Positions 46,080 to 61,487 of a stretch of 64,000 nt of DNA are shown one piece after another. How positions within the stretch are numbered: position 1 is the first letter of the stretch; each line of letters opens with the position of its first letter. Position numbers and translations under genes: made by a program. The stretch is from Liolophura sinensis. Taxonomy: Eukaryota > Mollusca > Polyplacophora > Chitonida > Chitonidae. The notes below the pieces were generated by a model, which made no database searches, was not told the DNA's origin, and saw only the letters and a program-made list of their open reading frames with translations. Where the stretch lies: the NCBI RefSeq assembly GCF_032854445.1, contig NC_088302.1, positions 26,997,080 to 27,061,079 of the forward strand. Reading direction: 5' to 3'.

Positions 46080-48832
46080 GCGACTGGTCATTACTATATT
46101 CAACTTTTGATTATAAGTTATGTGCCCTTTGGTAGCCCAGAAGACGTCAAATCTTTGGCCTAAGCCCATTTAACTCATCCAGCAATTGTCTTACTTCTAA
46201 GTCCAAGACAATCTCAATGTCTTTATCTACGTGTAGAAAAACCACACCATTTGTACATAAAAAACACAAAGTACTAGATACAGTCTGCTGTAAAAAGTAC
46301 AATTGAACACTGACCCACATCAATAAGGTGCCAAAAGATGCGGAATTGGGCCAGGCATCGGCAGCTGTTTAAAAAATTGCAAATTTCCCTGGTTTCCATG
46401 GAGTAAGAGCCGTTGCTAGGCACGTGATTTTGTCATCAATGATCATTCAATTGTCGCTACAGCCAAAAGTGTTGTTCGGAGAGCAACGCGGTTTGCACCA
46501 TTCGATTTCTCGTCACAAAATACGTAGGATTAGCCTCTTACCAGCAGCACTGAAACAGTTTTTCCACTTTTGCATTTTTGCCTGGTCTTTTTGTTAATTG
46601 AAATCGGCTACACTGTACTATGTACCATCGCGACTGGTCATTACTATATTCAACTTTTCACTATAAATTATGTGCCCTTTGGTAGCCCAGAAGACGTTAA
46701 ATCTTTGGCCTAAGCCCTTTTAACTCATCCAGCAATTGTCTTACTTCTAAGTCCAAGACAATCTCAATGTCTTTATCTACGTGTAGAAAAACCACACCAT
46801 TTGTAAATAAAAAACACAAAGTACTAGATACAGTCTGCTGTAAAAAGTACAATTGAACACTGACCCACATCAATAATGTGCCAAAAGATGCGGAATTGGG
46901 CCAGGCATCGGCAGCTGTTTAAAAAATTGCAAATTTCCCTGGTTTCCATGGAGTAAAAGCCGTTGCTAGGCAAGTGATTTTGTCATCAATGATCATTCAA
47001 TTGTCGCTACAGCCAAAAGTATTGGTCGGAGAGCAACGCGGATTGCACCATTCGATTTCTCGTCAAAAAATACGTCGGATTAGCCTCTTACCAGCAGCAC
47101 TGGAACAGGTTTTCTACTTTTGCATTTTTGCCTGGTCTTTTTGTTAATTGAAATCGGCTACACTGTACTATGTACCATCGCGACTAGTCATTACTATATT
47201 CTACTTTTGACTATAAGTTATGTGCCCTTCGGTAGCCCAGAAGACGTCAAATCTTTGGGCTAAGCCCATTTAACTCACCCAGCAATTGTCTTACTTCTAA
47301 GTCCAAGACAATCTCAATGTCTTTATCTACGTGTAGAAAAACCACACCATTTGTAAATAAAAACACAAAGTACTAGATACAGTCTGCTGTAAAAAGTACA
47401 ATTGAACACTGACCCACATCAATAATGTGCCAAAAGATGCGGAATTGGGCCAGGCATCGGCAGCTGTTTAAAAAATTGCAAATTTCCCTGGTTTCCATGG
47501 AGTAAAAGCCGTTGCTAGGCAAGTGATTTTGTCATCAATGATCATTCAATTGTCGCTACAGCCAAAAGTATTGGTCGGAGAGCAACGCGGATTGCACCAT
47601 TCGATTTCTCGTCAAAAAATACGTCGGATTAGCCTCTTACCAGCAGCACTGGAACAGGTTTTCTACTTTTGCATTTTTGCCTGGTCTTTTTGTTAATTGA
47701 AATCGGCTACACTGTACTATGTACCATCGCGACTAGTCATTACTATATTCTACTTTTGACTATAAGTTATGTGCCCTTCGGTAGCCCAGAAGACGTCAAA
47801 TCTTTGGGCTAAGCCCATTTAACTCACCCAGCAATTGTCTTACTTCTAAGTCCAAGACAATCTCAATGTCTTTATCTACGTGTAGAAAAACCACACCATT
47901 TGTACATAAAAAACACAAAGTAGTAGATACAGTCTGCTGTAAAAAGTACAATTAATCACTGACCCACATCAAAAAGGTGCCAAAAGATGCGGAATTGGGC
48001 CAGGCATCGGCAGCTGTTTAAAAAATTGGAAATTTCCCTGGTTTCCATGGAGTAAGAGCCGTTGCTAGGCACGGGATTTTGTCATCAATGATCATTCAAT
48101 TGTCGCTACAGCCAAAAAGTATTGGTCGGAGAGCAACGCGGTTTGCACCATTCGATTTCTCGTCAAAAAATACGTCGGATTAGCCTCTTACCAGCAGCAC
48201 TGGAACAGGTTTTCTACTTTTGCATTTTTGCCTGGTCTTTTTGTTAATTGAAATCGGCTACACTGTACTATGTACCATCGCGACTGGTCATTACTATACT
48301 CTACTTTTGACTATAAGTTATGTGCCCTTCGGTAGCCCAGAAGACGTCAAATCTTTGGCTCAAGCCCATTTAACTCACCCAGCAATTGTCTTACTTCTAA
48401 GTCCAAGACAATGTCAATGTCTTTATCTACGTGTAGAAAAACCACACCATTTGTACATAAAAAACACAAAGTAGTAGATACAGTCTGCTGTAAAAAGTAC
48501 AATTAATCACTGACCCACATCAAAAAGGTGCCAAAAGATGCGGAATTGGGCCAGGCATCGGCAGCTGTTTAAAAAATTGGAAATTTCCCTGGTTTCCATG
48601 GAGTAAGAGCCGTTGCTAGGCACGGGATTTTGTCATCAATGATCATTCAATTGTCGCTACAGCCAAAAAGTATTGGTCGGAGAGCAACGCGGTTTGCACC
48701 ATTCGATTTCTCGTCAAAAAATACGTCGGATTAGCCTCTTACCAGCAGCACTGGAACAGGTTTTCTACTTTTGCATTTTTGCCTGGTCTTTTTGTTAATT
48801 GAAATCGGCTACACTGTACTATGTACCATCGC

Positions 48833-51800
48833 GACTGGTCATTACTATACTCTACTTTTGACTATAAGTTATGTGCCCTTCGGTAGCCCAGAAGACGTCA
48901 AATCTTTGGCTCAAGCCCATTTAACTCACCCAGCAATTGTCTTACTTCTAAGTCCAAGACAATGTCAATGTCTTTATCTACGTGTAGAAAAACCACACCA
49001 TTTGTACATAAAAAACACAAAGTAGTAGATACAGTCTGCTGTAAAAAGTACAATTAATCACTGACCCACATCAAAAAGGTGCCAAAAGATGCGGAATTGG
49101 GCCAGGCATCGGCAGCTGTTTAAAAAATTGCAAATTTCCCTGGTTTCCATGGAGTAAGAGCCGTTGCTAGGCACGTGATTTTGTCATCAATGATCATTCA
49201 ATTGTCGCTACAGCCAAAAGTGTTGTTCGGAGAGCAACGCGGTTTGCACCATTCGATTTCTCGTCACAAAATACGTAGGATTAGCCTCTTACCAGCAGCA
49301 CTGAAACAGTTTTTCCACTTTTGCATTTTTGCCTGGTCTTTTTGTTAATTGAAATCGGCTACACTGTACTATGTACCATCGCGACTGGTCATTACTATAT
49401 TCAACTTTTCACTATAAATTATGTGCCCTTTGGTAGCCCAGAAGACGTTAAATCTTTGGCCTAAGCCCTTTTAACTCATCCAGCAATTGTCTTACTTCTA
49501 AGTCCAAGACAATCTCAATGTCTTTATCTACGTGTAGAAAAACCACACCATTTGTAAATAAAAAACACAAAGTACTAGATACAGTCTGCTGTAAAAAGTA
49601 CAATTGAACACTGACCCACATCAATAATGTGCCAAAAGATGCGGAATTGGGCCAGGCATCGGCAGCTGTTTAAAAAATTGCAAATTTCCCTGGTTTCCAT
49701 GGAGTAAAAGCCGTTGCTAGGCAAGTGATTTTGTCATCAATGATCATTCAATTGTCGCTACAGCCAAAAGTATTGGTCGGAGAGCAACGCGGATTGCACC
49801 ATTCGATTTCTCGTCAAAAAATACGTCGGATTAGCCTCTTACCAGCAGCACTGGAACAGGTTTTCTACTTTTGCATTTTTGCCTGGTCTTTTTGTTAATT
49901 GAAATCGGCTACACTGTACTATGTACCATCGCGACTAGTCATTACTATATTCTACTTTTGACTATAAGTTATGTGCCCTTCGGTAGCCCAGAAGACGTCA
50001 AATCTTTGGGCTAAGCCCATTTAACTCACCCAGCAATTGTCTTACTTCTAAGTCCAAGACAATCTCAATGTCTTTATCTACGTGTAGAAAAACCACACCA
50101 TTTGTACATAAAAAACACAAAGTAGTAGATACAGTCTGCTGTAAAAAGTACAATTAATCACTGACCCACATCAAAAAGGTGCCAAAAGATGCGGAATTGG
50201 GCCAGGCATCGGCAGCTGTTTAAAAAATTGGAAATTTCCCTGGTTTCCATGGAGTAAGAGCCGTTGCTAGGCACGGGATTTTGTCATCAATGATCATTCA
50301 ATTGTCGCTACAGCCAAAAAGTATTGGTCGGAGAGCAACGCGGTTTGCACCATTCGATTTCTCGTCAAAAAATACGTCGGATTAGCCTCTTACCAGCAGC
50401 ACTGGAACAGGTTTTCTACTTTTGCATTTTTGCCTGGTCTTTTTGTTAATTGAAATCGGCTACACTGTACTATGTACCATCGCGACTGGTCATTACTATA
50501 CTCTACTTTTGACTATAAGTTATGTGCCCTTCGGTAGCCCAGAAGACGTCAAATCTTTGGCTCAAGCCCATTTAACTCACCCAGCAATTGTCTTACTTCT
50601 AAGTCCAAGACAATGTCAATGTCTTTATCTACGTGTAGAAAAACCACACCATTTGTACATAAAAAACACAAGTAGTAGATACAGTCTGCTGTAAAAAGTA
50701 CAATTAATCACTGACCCACATCAAAAAGGTGCCAAAAGATGCGGAATTGGGCCAGGCATCGGCAGCTGTTTAAAAAATTGCAAATTTCGATGGTTTCCAT
50801 GGAGTAAGAGCCGTTGCTAGGCACGTGATTTTGTCATCAATGATCATTCAATTGTCGCTACAGCCAAAAAGTATTGGTCGGAGAGCAACGCGGTTTGCAC
50901 CATTCGATTTCTCGTCACAAAATACGTCGGATTAGCCTCTTACCAGCAGCACTGGAACAGTTTTTCCACTTTTGCATTTTTGCCTGGTCTTTTTGTTAAT
51001 TGAAATCGGCTACACTGTACTATGTACCATTGCCACCTGTCATTACTATATTCAACTTTTGACTATAAGTTATGTGCCCTTTGGTAGCCCAGAAGACGTC
51101 AAATCTTTGGACATAGCCCATTTAACTCACCCAGCAAGTGTCTTACTTCTAAGTCCAAGACAATCTCAATGTCTTTATCTACGTGTAGAAAAACCACACC
51201 ATTTGTACATAAAAAACACAAAGTACTAGATACAGTCTGCTGTAAAAAGTACAATTGAACACTGACCCACATCAATAAGGTGCCAAAAGATGCGGAATTG
51301 GGCCAGGCATCGGCAGTTGTTTAAAAAATTGCAAATTTCCCTGGTTTCCATGGAGTAAGAGCCGTTGCTAGGCAAGTGATTTTGTCATCAATGATCATTC
51401 AATTGTCGCTACAGCCAAAAGTATTGGTCGGAGAGCAACGCGGATTGCACCATTCGATTTCTCGTCAAAAAATACGTCGGATTAGCCTCTTACCAGCAGA
51501 ACTGGAACAGGTTTTCTACTTTTGCATTTTTGCCTGGTCTTTTTGTTAATTGAAATCGGCTACACTGTACTATGTACCATCGCGACTAGTCATTACTATA
51601 TTCTACTTTTGACTATAAGTTATGTGCCCTTCGGTAGCCCAGAAGACGTCAAATCTTTGGCCTCAGCCCATTTAACTCACCCAGCAATTGTCTTACTTCT
51701 AAGTCCAAGACAATCTCAATGTCTTTATCTACGTGTAGAAAAACCACACCATTTGTACATAAAAAACACAAAGTAGTAGATACAGTCTGCTGTAAAAAGT

Positions 51801-52134
51801 ACAATTAATCACTGACCCACATCAAAAAGGTGCCAAAAGATGCGGAATTGGGCCAGGCATCGGCAGCTGTTTAAAAAATTGCAAATTTCCCTGGTTTCCA
51901 TGGAGTAAGAGCCGTTGCTAGGCACGGGATTTTGTCATCAATGATCATTCAATTGTCGCTACAGCCAAAAAGTATTGGTCGGAGAGCAACGCGGTTTGCA
52001 CCATTCGATTTCTCGTCAAAAAATACGTCGGATTAGCCTCTTACCAGCAGCACTGGAACAGGTTTTCTACTTTTGCATTTTTGCCTGGTCTTTTTGTTAA
52101 TTGAAATCGGCTACACTGTACTATGTACCATCGC
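48833..52134 (+). repeat. Higher-order repeat, six monomers (A-C-D-A-B-D'), copy 1
   Basis: Monomers starting near 48833 (A), 49384 (C), 49935 (D), 50484 (A), 51034 (B) and 51584 (D-like, with GGCCTCAGCCC). The same A-C-D-A-B order starts again at 52135, a shift of about 3302 bp. Confidence 0.8.
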
Positions 52135-55100
52135 GACTGGTCATTACTATACTCTACTTTTGACTATAAGTTATGTGCCCTTCGGTAGCCCAGAAGACGT
52201 CAAATCTTTGGCTCAAGCCCATTTAACTCACCCAGCAATTGTCTTACTTCTAAGTCCAAGACAATGTCAATGTCTTTATCTACGTGTAGAAAAACCACAC
52301 CATTTGTACATAAAAAACACAAAGTAGTAGATACAGTCTGCTGTAAAAAGTACAATTAATCACTGACCCACATCAAAAAGGTGCCAAAAGATGCGGAATT
52401 GGGCCAGGCATCGGCAGCTGTTTAAAAAATTGCAAATTTCCCTGGTTTCCATGGAGTAAGAGCCGTTGCTAGGCACGTGATTTTGTCATCAATGATCATT
52501 CAATTGTCGCTACAGCCAAAAGTATTGGTCGGAGAGCAACGCAGTTTGCACCATTCGATTTCTCGTCACAAAATACGTAGGATTAGCCTCTTACCAGCAG
52601 CACTGAAACAGTTTTTCCACTTTTGCATTTTTGCCTGGTCTTTTTGTTAATTGAAATCGGCTACACTGTACTATGTACCATCGCGACTGGTCATTACTAT
52701 ATTCAACTTTTCACTATAAATTATGTGCCCTTTGGTAGCCCAGAAGACGTTAAATCTTTGGCCTAAGCCCTTTTAACTCATCCAGCAATTGTCTTACTTC
52801 TAAGTCCAAGACAATCTCAATGTCTTTATCTACGTGTAGAAAAACCACACCATTTGTAAATAAAAAACACAAAGTACTAGATACAGTCTGCTGTAAAAAG
52901 TACAATTGAACACTGACCCACATCAATAATGTGCCAAAAGATGCGGAATTGGGCCAGGCATCGGCAGCTGTTTAAAAAATTGCAAATTTCCCTGGTTTCC
53001 ATGGAGTAAAAGCCGTTGCTAGGCAAGTGATTTTGTCATCAATGATCATTCAATTGTCGCTACAGCCAAAAGTATTGGTCGGAGAGCAACGCGGTTTGCA
53101 CCATTCGATTTCTCGTCAAAAAATACGTCGGATTAGCCTCTTACCAGCAGCACTGGAACAGGTTTTCTACTTTTGCATTTTTGCCTGGTCTTTTTGTTAA
53201 TTGAAATCGGCTACACTGTACTATGTACCATCGCGACTAGTCATTACTATATTCTACTTTTGACTATAAGTTATGTGCCCTTCGGTAGCCCAGAAGACGT
53301 CAAATCTTTGGGCTAAGCCCATTTAACTCACCCAGCAATTGTCTTACTTCTAAGTCCAAGACAATCTCAATGTCTTTATCTACGTGTAGAAAAACCACAC
53401 CATTTGTACATAAAAAACACAAAGTAGTAGATACAGTCTGCTGTAAAAAGTACAATTAATCACTGACCCACATCAAAAAGGTGCCAAAAGATGCGGAATT
53501 GGGCCAGGCATCGGCAGCTGTTTAAAAAATTGGAAATTTCCCTGGTTTCCATGGAGTAAGAGCCGTTGCTAGGCACGGGATTTTGTCATCAATGATCATT
53601 CAATTGTCGCTACAGCCAAAAAGTATTGGTCGGAGAGCAACGCGGTTTGCACCATTCGATTTCTCGTCAAAAAATACGTCGGATTAGCCTCTTACCAGCA
53701 GCACTGGAACAGGTTTTCTACTTTTGCATTTTTGCCTGGTCTTTTTGTTAATTGAAATCGGCTACACTGTACTATGTACCATCGCGACTGGTCATTACTA
53801 TACTCTACTTTTGACTATAAGTTATGTGCCCTTCGGTAGCCCAGAAGACGTCAAATCTTTGGCTCAAGCCCATTTAACTCACCCAGCAATTGTCTTACTT
53901 CTAAGTCCAAGACAATGTCAATGTCTTTATCTACGTGTAGAAAAACCACACCATTTGTACATAAAAAACACAAAGTAGTAGATACAGTCTGCTGTAAAAA
54001 GTACAATTAATCACTGACCCACATCAAAAAGGTGCCAAAAGATGCGGAATTGGGCCAGGCATCGGCAGCTGTTTAAAAAATTGGAAATTTCGATGGTTTC
54101 CATGGAGTAAGAGCCGTTGCTAGGCACGTGATTTTGTCATCAATGATCATTCAATTGTCGCTACAGCCAAAAAGTATTGGTCGGAGAGCAACGCGGTTTG
54201 CACCATTCGATTTCTCGTCACAAAATACGTCGGATTAGCCTCTTACCAGCAGCACTGGAACAGTTTTTCCACTTTTGCATTTTTGCCTGGTCTTTTTGTT
54301 AATTGAAATCGGCTACACTGTACTATGTACCATTGCCACCTGTCATTACTATATTCAACTTTTGACTATACGTTATGTGCCCTTTGGTAGCCCAGAAGAC
54401 GTCAAATCTTTGGACATAGCCCATTTAACTCACCCAGCAAGTGTCTTACTTCTAAGTCCAAGACAATCTCAATGTCTTTATCTACGTGTAGAAAAACCAC
54501 ACCATTTGTACATAAAAAACACAAAGTACTAGATACAGTCTGCTGTAAAAAGTACAATTGAACACTGACCCACATCAATAAGGTGCCAAAAGATGCGGAA
54601 TTGGGCCAGGCATCGGCAGTTGTTTAAAAAATTGCAAATTTCCCTGGTTTCCATGGAGTAAGAGCCGTTGCTAGGCAAGTGATTTTGTCATCAATGATCA
54701 TTCAATTGTCGCTACAGCCAAAAGTATTGTTCGGAGAGCAACGCGGTTTGCACCATTTGATTTCTCGTCACAAAATTCGTAGGATTAGCCTCTTACCAGC
54801 AGCACTGGAACAGTTTTTCCACTTTTGCATTTTTGCCTGGTCTTTTTGTTAATTGAAATCGGCTACACTGTACTATGTACCATCGCGAGTGGTCATTACT
54901 ATATTCAACTTTTGACTATAAGTTATGTGCCCTTTGGTAGCCCAGAAGACGTCAAATCTTTGGCCTAAGCCCTTTTAACTCATCCAGCAACTGTCTTACT
55001 TCGAAGTCCAAGACAATCTCAATATCTTTATCTACGTGTAGAAAAACCACACCATTTGTACATAAAAAACACAAAGTACTAGTTACAGTGTGCTGTAAAA

Positions 55101-55436
55101 AGTACAATTAATCACTGACCCACATGAAAAAGGTGCCAAAAGATGCGGAATTGGGCCAGGCATCGGCAGCTATTTAAAAAATTGCAAATTTCCCTGGTTT
55201 CCATGGAGTAAGAGCCGTTGCTAGGCACGTGATTTTGTCATCAATGATCATTCAATTGTCGCTACAGCCAAAAAGTATTGGGCGGAGAGCAACGCGGTTT
55301 GCACCATTCGATTTCTCGTCAAAAAATACGTCGGATTAACCTCTTACCAGCAGCACTGGAACAGTTTTTCCACTTTTTCATTTTTTGCCTGGTCTTTTTG
55401 TTAATTGAAATCGGCTACACTGTACTATGTACCATC
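52135..55436 (+). repeat. Higher-order repeat, copy 2
   Basis: A 52135, C 52686, D 53236, A 53786, B 54337, then a monomer with CATCGCGAGTGGTCATT at 54887. The first five agree in type and order with copy 1; the sixth differs. Confidence 0.8.
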
Positions 55437-57086
55437 GCCACTGGTCATTACTATATTCAACTTTTGACTATAAGTTATGTGCCCTTCGGTAGCCCAGAAG
55501 ACGTCAAATCTTTGGGCTAAGCCCATTTAACTCACCCAGCAATTGTCTTACTTCTAAGTCCAAGACAATCTCAATGTCTTTATCTACGTGTAGAAAAACC
55601 ACACCATTTGTACATAAAAAACACAAAGTACTAGATAAAGTCTGCTGTAAAAAGTACAATTGAACACTGACCCACATCAATAAGGTGCCAAAAGATGCCG
55701 AATTGGGCCAGGCATCGGCAGCTGTTTAAAAAATTGCAAATTTCCCTGGTTTCCATGGAGTAAAAGCCGTTGCTAGGCAAGTGATTTTGTCATCAATGAT
55801 CATTCAATTGTCGCTACAGACAAAGGTATTGGTCGGAGAGCAACGCGGTTTGCACCATTCGATTTCTCGTCAAAAATACGTCGGATTAGCCTCTTACCAG
55901 CAGCACTGGAACAGTTTTTCTAATTTTGCATTTTTGCCTGGTGTTTTTGTTAATTGAAATCGGCTACACTGTACTATGTACCATCGCTACTGGTCATTAC
56001 TATATTCAACTTTTGACTATAAATTTGTGCCCTTTGGTAGCCCAGAAGGCGTCAAATTTTTGGGCTCAGCCCATTTAACTCACCCAGCAATTGTCTTACT
56101 TCTAAGTCCAAGACAATCTCAATGTCTTTATCTACGTGTAGAAAAACCACACCATTTGTACATAAAAAACACAAAGTGCTAGATACAGTCTGCTGTAAAA
56201 AGTACAATTGAACACTGACCCACATCAATAAGGTGCCAAAAGATGCGGAATTGGGCCAGGCATCGGCAGCTGTTTAAAAAATTGCAAATTTCCCTGGTTT
56301 CCATGGAGTAAGAGCCGTTGCTAGGCACGTGATTTTGACAGCAATGATCATTCAATTGTCGCTACAGCCAAAAGTATTGGTCGGAGAGCAACGCGGTTTG
56401 CACCATTCGATTTTCCGTCACAAAATACGTCGGATTAGCTTTTTACCAGCAGCACTGGAACAGTTTTTCCACTTTTGCATTTTTGCCTGGTCTTTTTGTT
56501 AATTGAAATCGGCTACACTGTACTATGTACCATCGTGACTGGTCATTACTATATTCAACTTTTGACTATAAGTTATGTGCCCTTTGGTAGCCCAGAAGAC
56601 GTCAAATCTTTGGGCCTAGCCCATTTAACTCACCCAGCAAGTGTCTTACTTCTAAGTCCAAGACAATCTCAATGTCTTTATCTACGTGTAGAAAAACCAC
56701 ACCATTTGTACATAAAAAACAAAAAGTACTAGATACAGTCTGCTGTAAAAAGTACAATTGAACACTGACCCACATCAATAAGGTGCCAAAAGATGCGGAA
56801 TTGGGCCAGGCGTCGGCAGCTGTTTAAAAAATTGGAAATTTCCCTGGTTTCCATGGAGTAAGAGCCGTTGCTAGGCACGGGATTTTGTCATCAATGATCA
56901 TTCAATTGTCGCTACAGCCAAAAGTATTGGTCGGAGAGCAACGCGGTTTCCACCATTCGATTTATCGTCACAAAATACGTGGCATTAGCCTCTTACCAGC
57001 AGCACTGGAACAGTTTTTCCACTCTTGCATTTTTGCCTGGTGTTTTTGTTAATTGAAATCGGCTACACTGTACTATGTACCATCGC

Positions 57087-60000
57087 GACTGGTCATTACT
57101 ATATTCAAGGTTTGACTATAAGTTATGTGCCCTTCGGTAGCCGAGAAGACGTCAAATCTTTGGGCTAAGCCCATTTAACTCACCCAGCAAGTGTCTTACT
57201 TCTAAGTCCAAGACAATCTCAATGTCTTTATCTACGTGTAGAAAAACCACACCATTTGTACATAAAAAACACAAAGTGCTAGATACAGTGTGCTGTAAAA
57301 AGTACAATTGAACACTAACCCACATCAATAAGGTACCAAAAGATGCGGAATTGGGCCAGGCATCGGCAGCTGTTTAAAAAATTGCAAATTTCCCTGGTTT
57401 CCATGGAGTAAGAGCCGTTTCTAGGCACGGGATTTTGTTATCAATGATCATTCAATTGTCGCTACAGCCAAAAGTATTGGTCGGAGAGCAACGCAGTTTG
57501 AAACATTCGATTTCTTGTCACAAAATACGTAGGATTAGCCTCTTACCAGCAGCACTGGAACAGTTTTTCCACTTTTGCATTTTCGCCTGGTCTTTTTGTT
57601 AATTGAAATCGGCTACACTGTACTATGTACCATCGCGACTGGTCATTACTATATTCTACTTTTGACTATAAGTTATGTGCCCTTCGGTAGCCCAGAAGAC
57701 GTCAAATCTTTGGCCTAAGCCCATTTAACTCACCCAGCAATTGTCTTACTTCTAAGTCCAAGACAATCTCAATGTCTTTATCTACGTGTAGAAAAACCAC
57801 ACCATTTGTACATAAAAAACACAAAGTACTAGATAAAGTCTGCTGTAAAAAGTACAATTAATCACTGACCCACATCAATAAGGTGCCAAAAGATGCGGAA
57901 TTGGGCCAGGCATCGGCAGCTGTTTAAAAAATTGCAAATTTCCCTGGTTTCCATGGAGTAAGAGCCGTTGCTAGGCACGTGATTTTGTCATCAATTAGCA
58001 TTCAATTGTCGATACAGCCAAAAGTTTTGTTCCAAGAGCAACGCGGTTTGCACCATTCGATTTATCGTCACAAAATACGTGGCATTAGCCTCTTACCAGC
58101 AGCACTGGAACAGTTTTTCCACTTTTGCATTTTTGCCTGGTCTTTTTGTTAATTGAAATCGGCTACACTGTACTATGTACCATCGCGAGTGGTCATTACT
58201 ATATTCAACTTTTGACTATAAATTATGTGCCCTTTGGTAGCCCAGAAGACGTCAAATCTTTGGCCTAAGCCCTTTTAACTCATCCAGCAATTGTCTTACT
58301 TCTAAGTCCAAGACAATCTCAATGTCTTTATCTACGTGTAGAAAAACCACACCATTTGTACAAAAAAAACACAAAGTACTAGATACAGTCTGCTGTAAAA
58401 AGTACAATTGAACACTGACCCACATCAATAAGGTGCCAAAAGATGCCGAATTGGGCCAGGCATCGGCAGCTGTTTAAAAAATTGCAAATTTTCCTGGTTT
58501 CCATGGAGTAAAAGCCGTTGCTAGTCACGTGATTTTGTCATCAATGATCATTCAATTGTCGCTACAGCCAAAAGGATTGGTCGGAGAGCAACGCGGTTTG
58601 CACCATTCGATTTCTCGTCAAAAAATACGTCGGATTAGCCTCTTACCAGCAGCACTGGAACAGTTTTTCTACTTTTGCATTTTTGCCTGGTCTTTTTGTA
58701 AATTGAAATCGGCTACACTGTACTATGTACCATCGTGACTGGTCATTACTATATTCAACTTTTGACTATAAGTTATGTGCCCTTTGGTAGCCCAGAAGAC
58801 GTCAAATCTGTGGGCCTGGCCCATTTAACTCACCCAGCAAGTGTCTTAATTCTAAGTCCAAGACAATCTCAATGTCTTTATCTACGTGTAGAAAAACCAC
58901 ACCATTTGTACATAAAAAACACAAAGTACTAGATACAGTCTGCTGTAAAAAGTACAATTGAACACTGACCCACATCAAAAAGGTGCCAAAAGATGCGGAA
59001 TTGGGCCAGGCATCGGCAGCTGTTTAAAAAATTGCAAATTTCCATGGTTTCCATGGAGTAAAAGCCGTTGCTAGGCACGTGATTTTGTCATCAATGATCA
59101 TTCAATTGTTGCTACAGCCAAAAGTATTGGTCGGAGAGCAACGCGGTTTGCACCATTCGATTTCTCGTCACAAAATACGTCGGATTAGCCTCTTACCAGC
59201 AGCACTGGAATAGTTTTTCTACTTTTGCATTTTTGCCTGGTCTTTTTGTTAATTGAAATCGGCTACACTGTACTATGTACCATCGCCACTGGTCATTACT
59301 ATATTCAACTTTTGACTATAAGTTATGTGCCCTTTGGTAGCCCAGAAGACGTCAAATCTGTGGGCCTGGCCCATTTAACTCACCCAGCAAGTGTCTTAAT
59401 TCTAAGTCCAAGACAATCTCAATGTCTTCATCCACGTGTAGAAAAACCACACCATTTGTACATAAAAAACACAAAGTAGTAGATACAGTCTGCTGTAAAA
59501 AGTACAATTGAACACTGACCCACATCAAAAAGGTGCCAAAAGATGCGGAATTGGGCCAGGCATCGGCAGCTGTTTAAAAAATTGCAAACTTCCCTGGTTT
59601 CCATGGAGTAAAAGCCGTTGCTAGGCACGTGATTTTGTCATCAATGATCATTCAATTGTCGCTACAGCCAAAAGTATTGGTCGGAGAGGAACGCGGTTTG
59701 CACCATTCGATTTCTCGTCACAAAATACGTCGGATTAGCCTCTTACCAGCAGCACTGGATCAGTTTTTCTACTTTTGCATTTTTGCCTGGTCTTTTTGTT
59801 AATTGAAATCGGCTACACTGTACTATGTACCATCGCGACTGGTCATTACTATATTCAACTTTTGACTATAAGTTATGTGCCCTTTGGTAGCCCAGAAGAC
59901 GTCAAATCTTTGGGCCTAGCCCATTTAACTCACCCAGCAAGTGTCTTACTTCTAAGTCCAAGACAATCTCAATGTCTTTATCTACGTGTAGAAAAACCAC

Positions 60001-60936
60001 ACCATTTGTACATAAAAAACACAAACTACTACATACAGTCTGTTGTAAAAAGTATAATTGAACACTAACCCACATCAATAAGGTACCAAAAGATGCGGAA
60101 TTGGGCCAGGCATCGGCAGCTGTTTAAAAAATTGCAAATTTCCCTGGTTTCCATGGAATAAGAGCCGTTTCTAGGCACGGGATTTTGTTATCAATGATCA
60201 TTCAATTGTCGCTACAGCCAAAAGTATTGGTCGGAGAGCAACGCAGTTTGAAACATTCGATTTCTTGTCACAAAATACGTCGGATTAGCCTCTTACCAGC
60301 AGCACTGGAACAGTTTTTCCACTTTTGCATTTTTGCCTGATCTTTTTGTTAATTGAAATCGGCTACACTGTACTATGTACCATCGCGACTGGTCATTACT
60401 ATATTCTACTTTTGACTATAAGTTATGTGCCCTTCGGTAGCCCAGAAGACGTCAAATATTTGGCCTAAGCCCATTTAACTCACCCAGCAATTGTCTTACT
60501 TCTAAGTCCAAGACAATCTCAATGTCTTTATCTACGTGTAGAAAAACCACACCATTTGTACATAAAAAACACAAAGTACTAGATAAAGTCTGCTGTAAAA
60601 AGTACAATTAATCACTGACCCACATCAAAAAGGTGCCAAAAGATGCGGAATTGGGCCAGGCATCGGCAGCTGTTTAAAAAATTGCAAATTTCCCTGGTTT
60701 CCATGGAGTAAGAGCCGTTGCTAGGCACGTGATTTTGTCATCAATTATCATTCAATTGTCGATACAGCCAAAAGTTTTGTTCCAAGAGCAACGCGGTTTG
60801 CACCATTCGATTTATCGTCACAAAATACGTGGCATTAGCCTCTTACCAGCAGCACTGGAACAGTTTTTCCACTTTTGCATTTTTGCCTGGTCTTTTTGTT
60901 AATTGAAATCGGCTACACTGTACTATGTACCATCGC
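57087..60936 (+). repeat. Second-level duplication of about 2.75 kb (five monomers)
   Basis: Rare linked variants occur twice with the same spacing: CACTAACCCACATCAATAAG with GGTACC (57313 and 60066), GAGCCGTTTCTAGGC (57411 and 60165), CAGTTTGAAACATTCGATTT (57494 and 60245) and TTTTGTTCCAAGAGC (58023 and 60773). Distances are all near 2750 bp. Confidence 0.75.
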
Positions 60937-61487
60937 GACTAGTCATTACTATATTCTACTTTTGACTATAAATTATGTGCCCTTCGGTAGCCCAGAAGAC
61001 GTCAAATCTTTGGGCTAAGCCCATTTAACTCACCCAGCAATTGTCTTACTTCTAAGTCCAAGACAATCTCAATGTCTTTATCTACGTGTAGAAAAACCAC
61101 ACCATTTGTACATAAAAAACACAAAGTAGTAGATACAGTCTGCTGTAAAAAGTACAATTAATCACTGACCCACATCAAAAAGGTGCCAAAAGATGCGGAA
61201 TTGGGCCAGGCATCGGCAGCTGTTTAAAAAATTGGAAATTTCCCTGGTTTCCATGGAGTAAGAGCCGTTGCTAGGCACGGGATTTTGTCATCAATGATCA
61301 TTCAATTGTCGCTACAGCCAAAAAGTATTGGTCGGAGAGCAACGCGGTTTGCACCATTCGATTTCTCGTCAAAAAATACGTCGGATTAGCCTCTTACCAG
61401 CAGCACTGGAACAGGTTTTCTACTTTTGCATTTTTGCCTGGTCTTTTTGTTAATTGAAATCGGCTACACTGTACTATGTACCATCGC

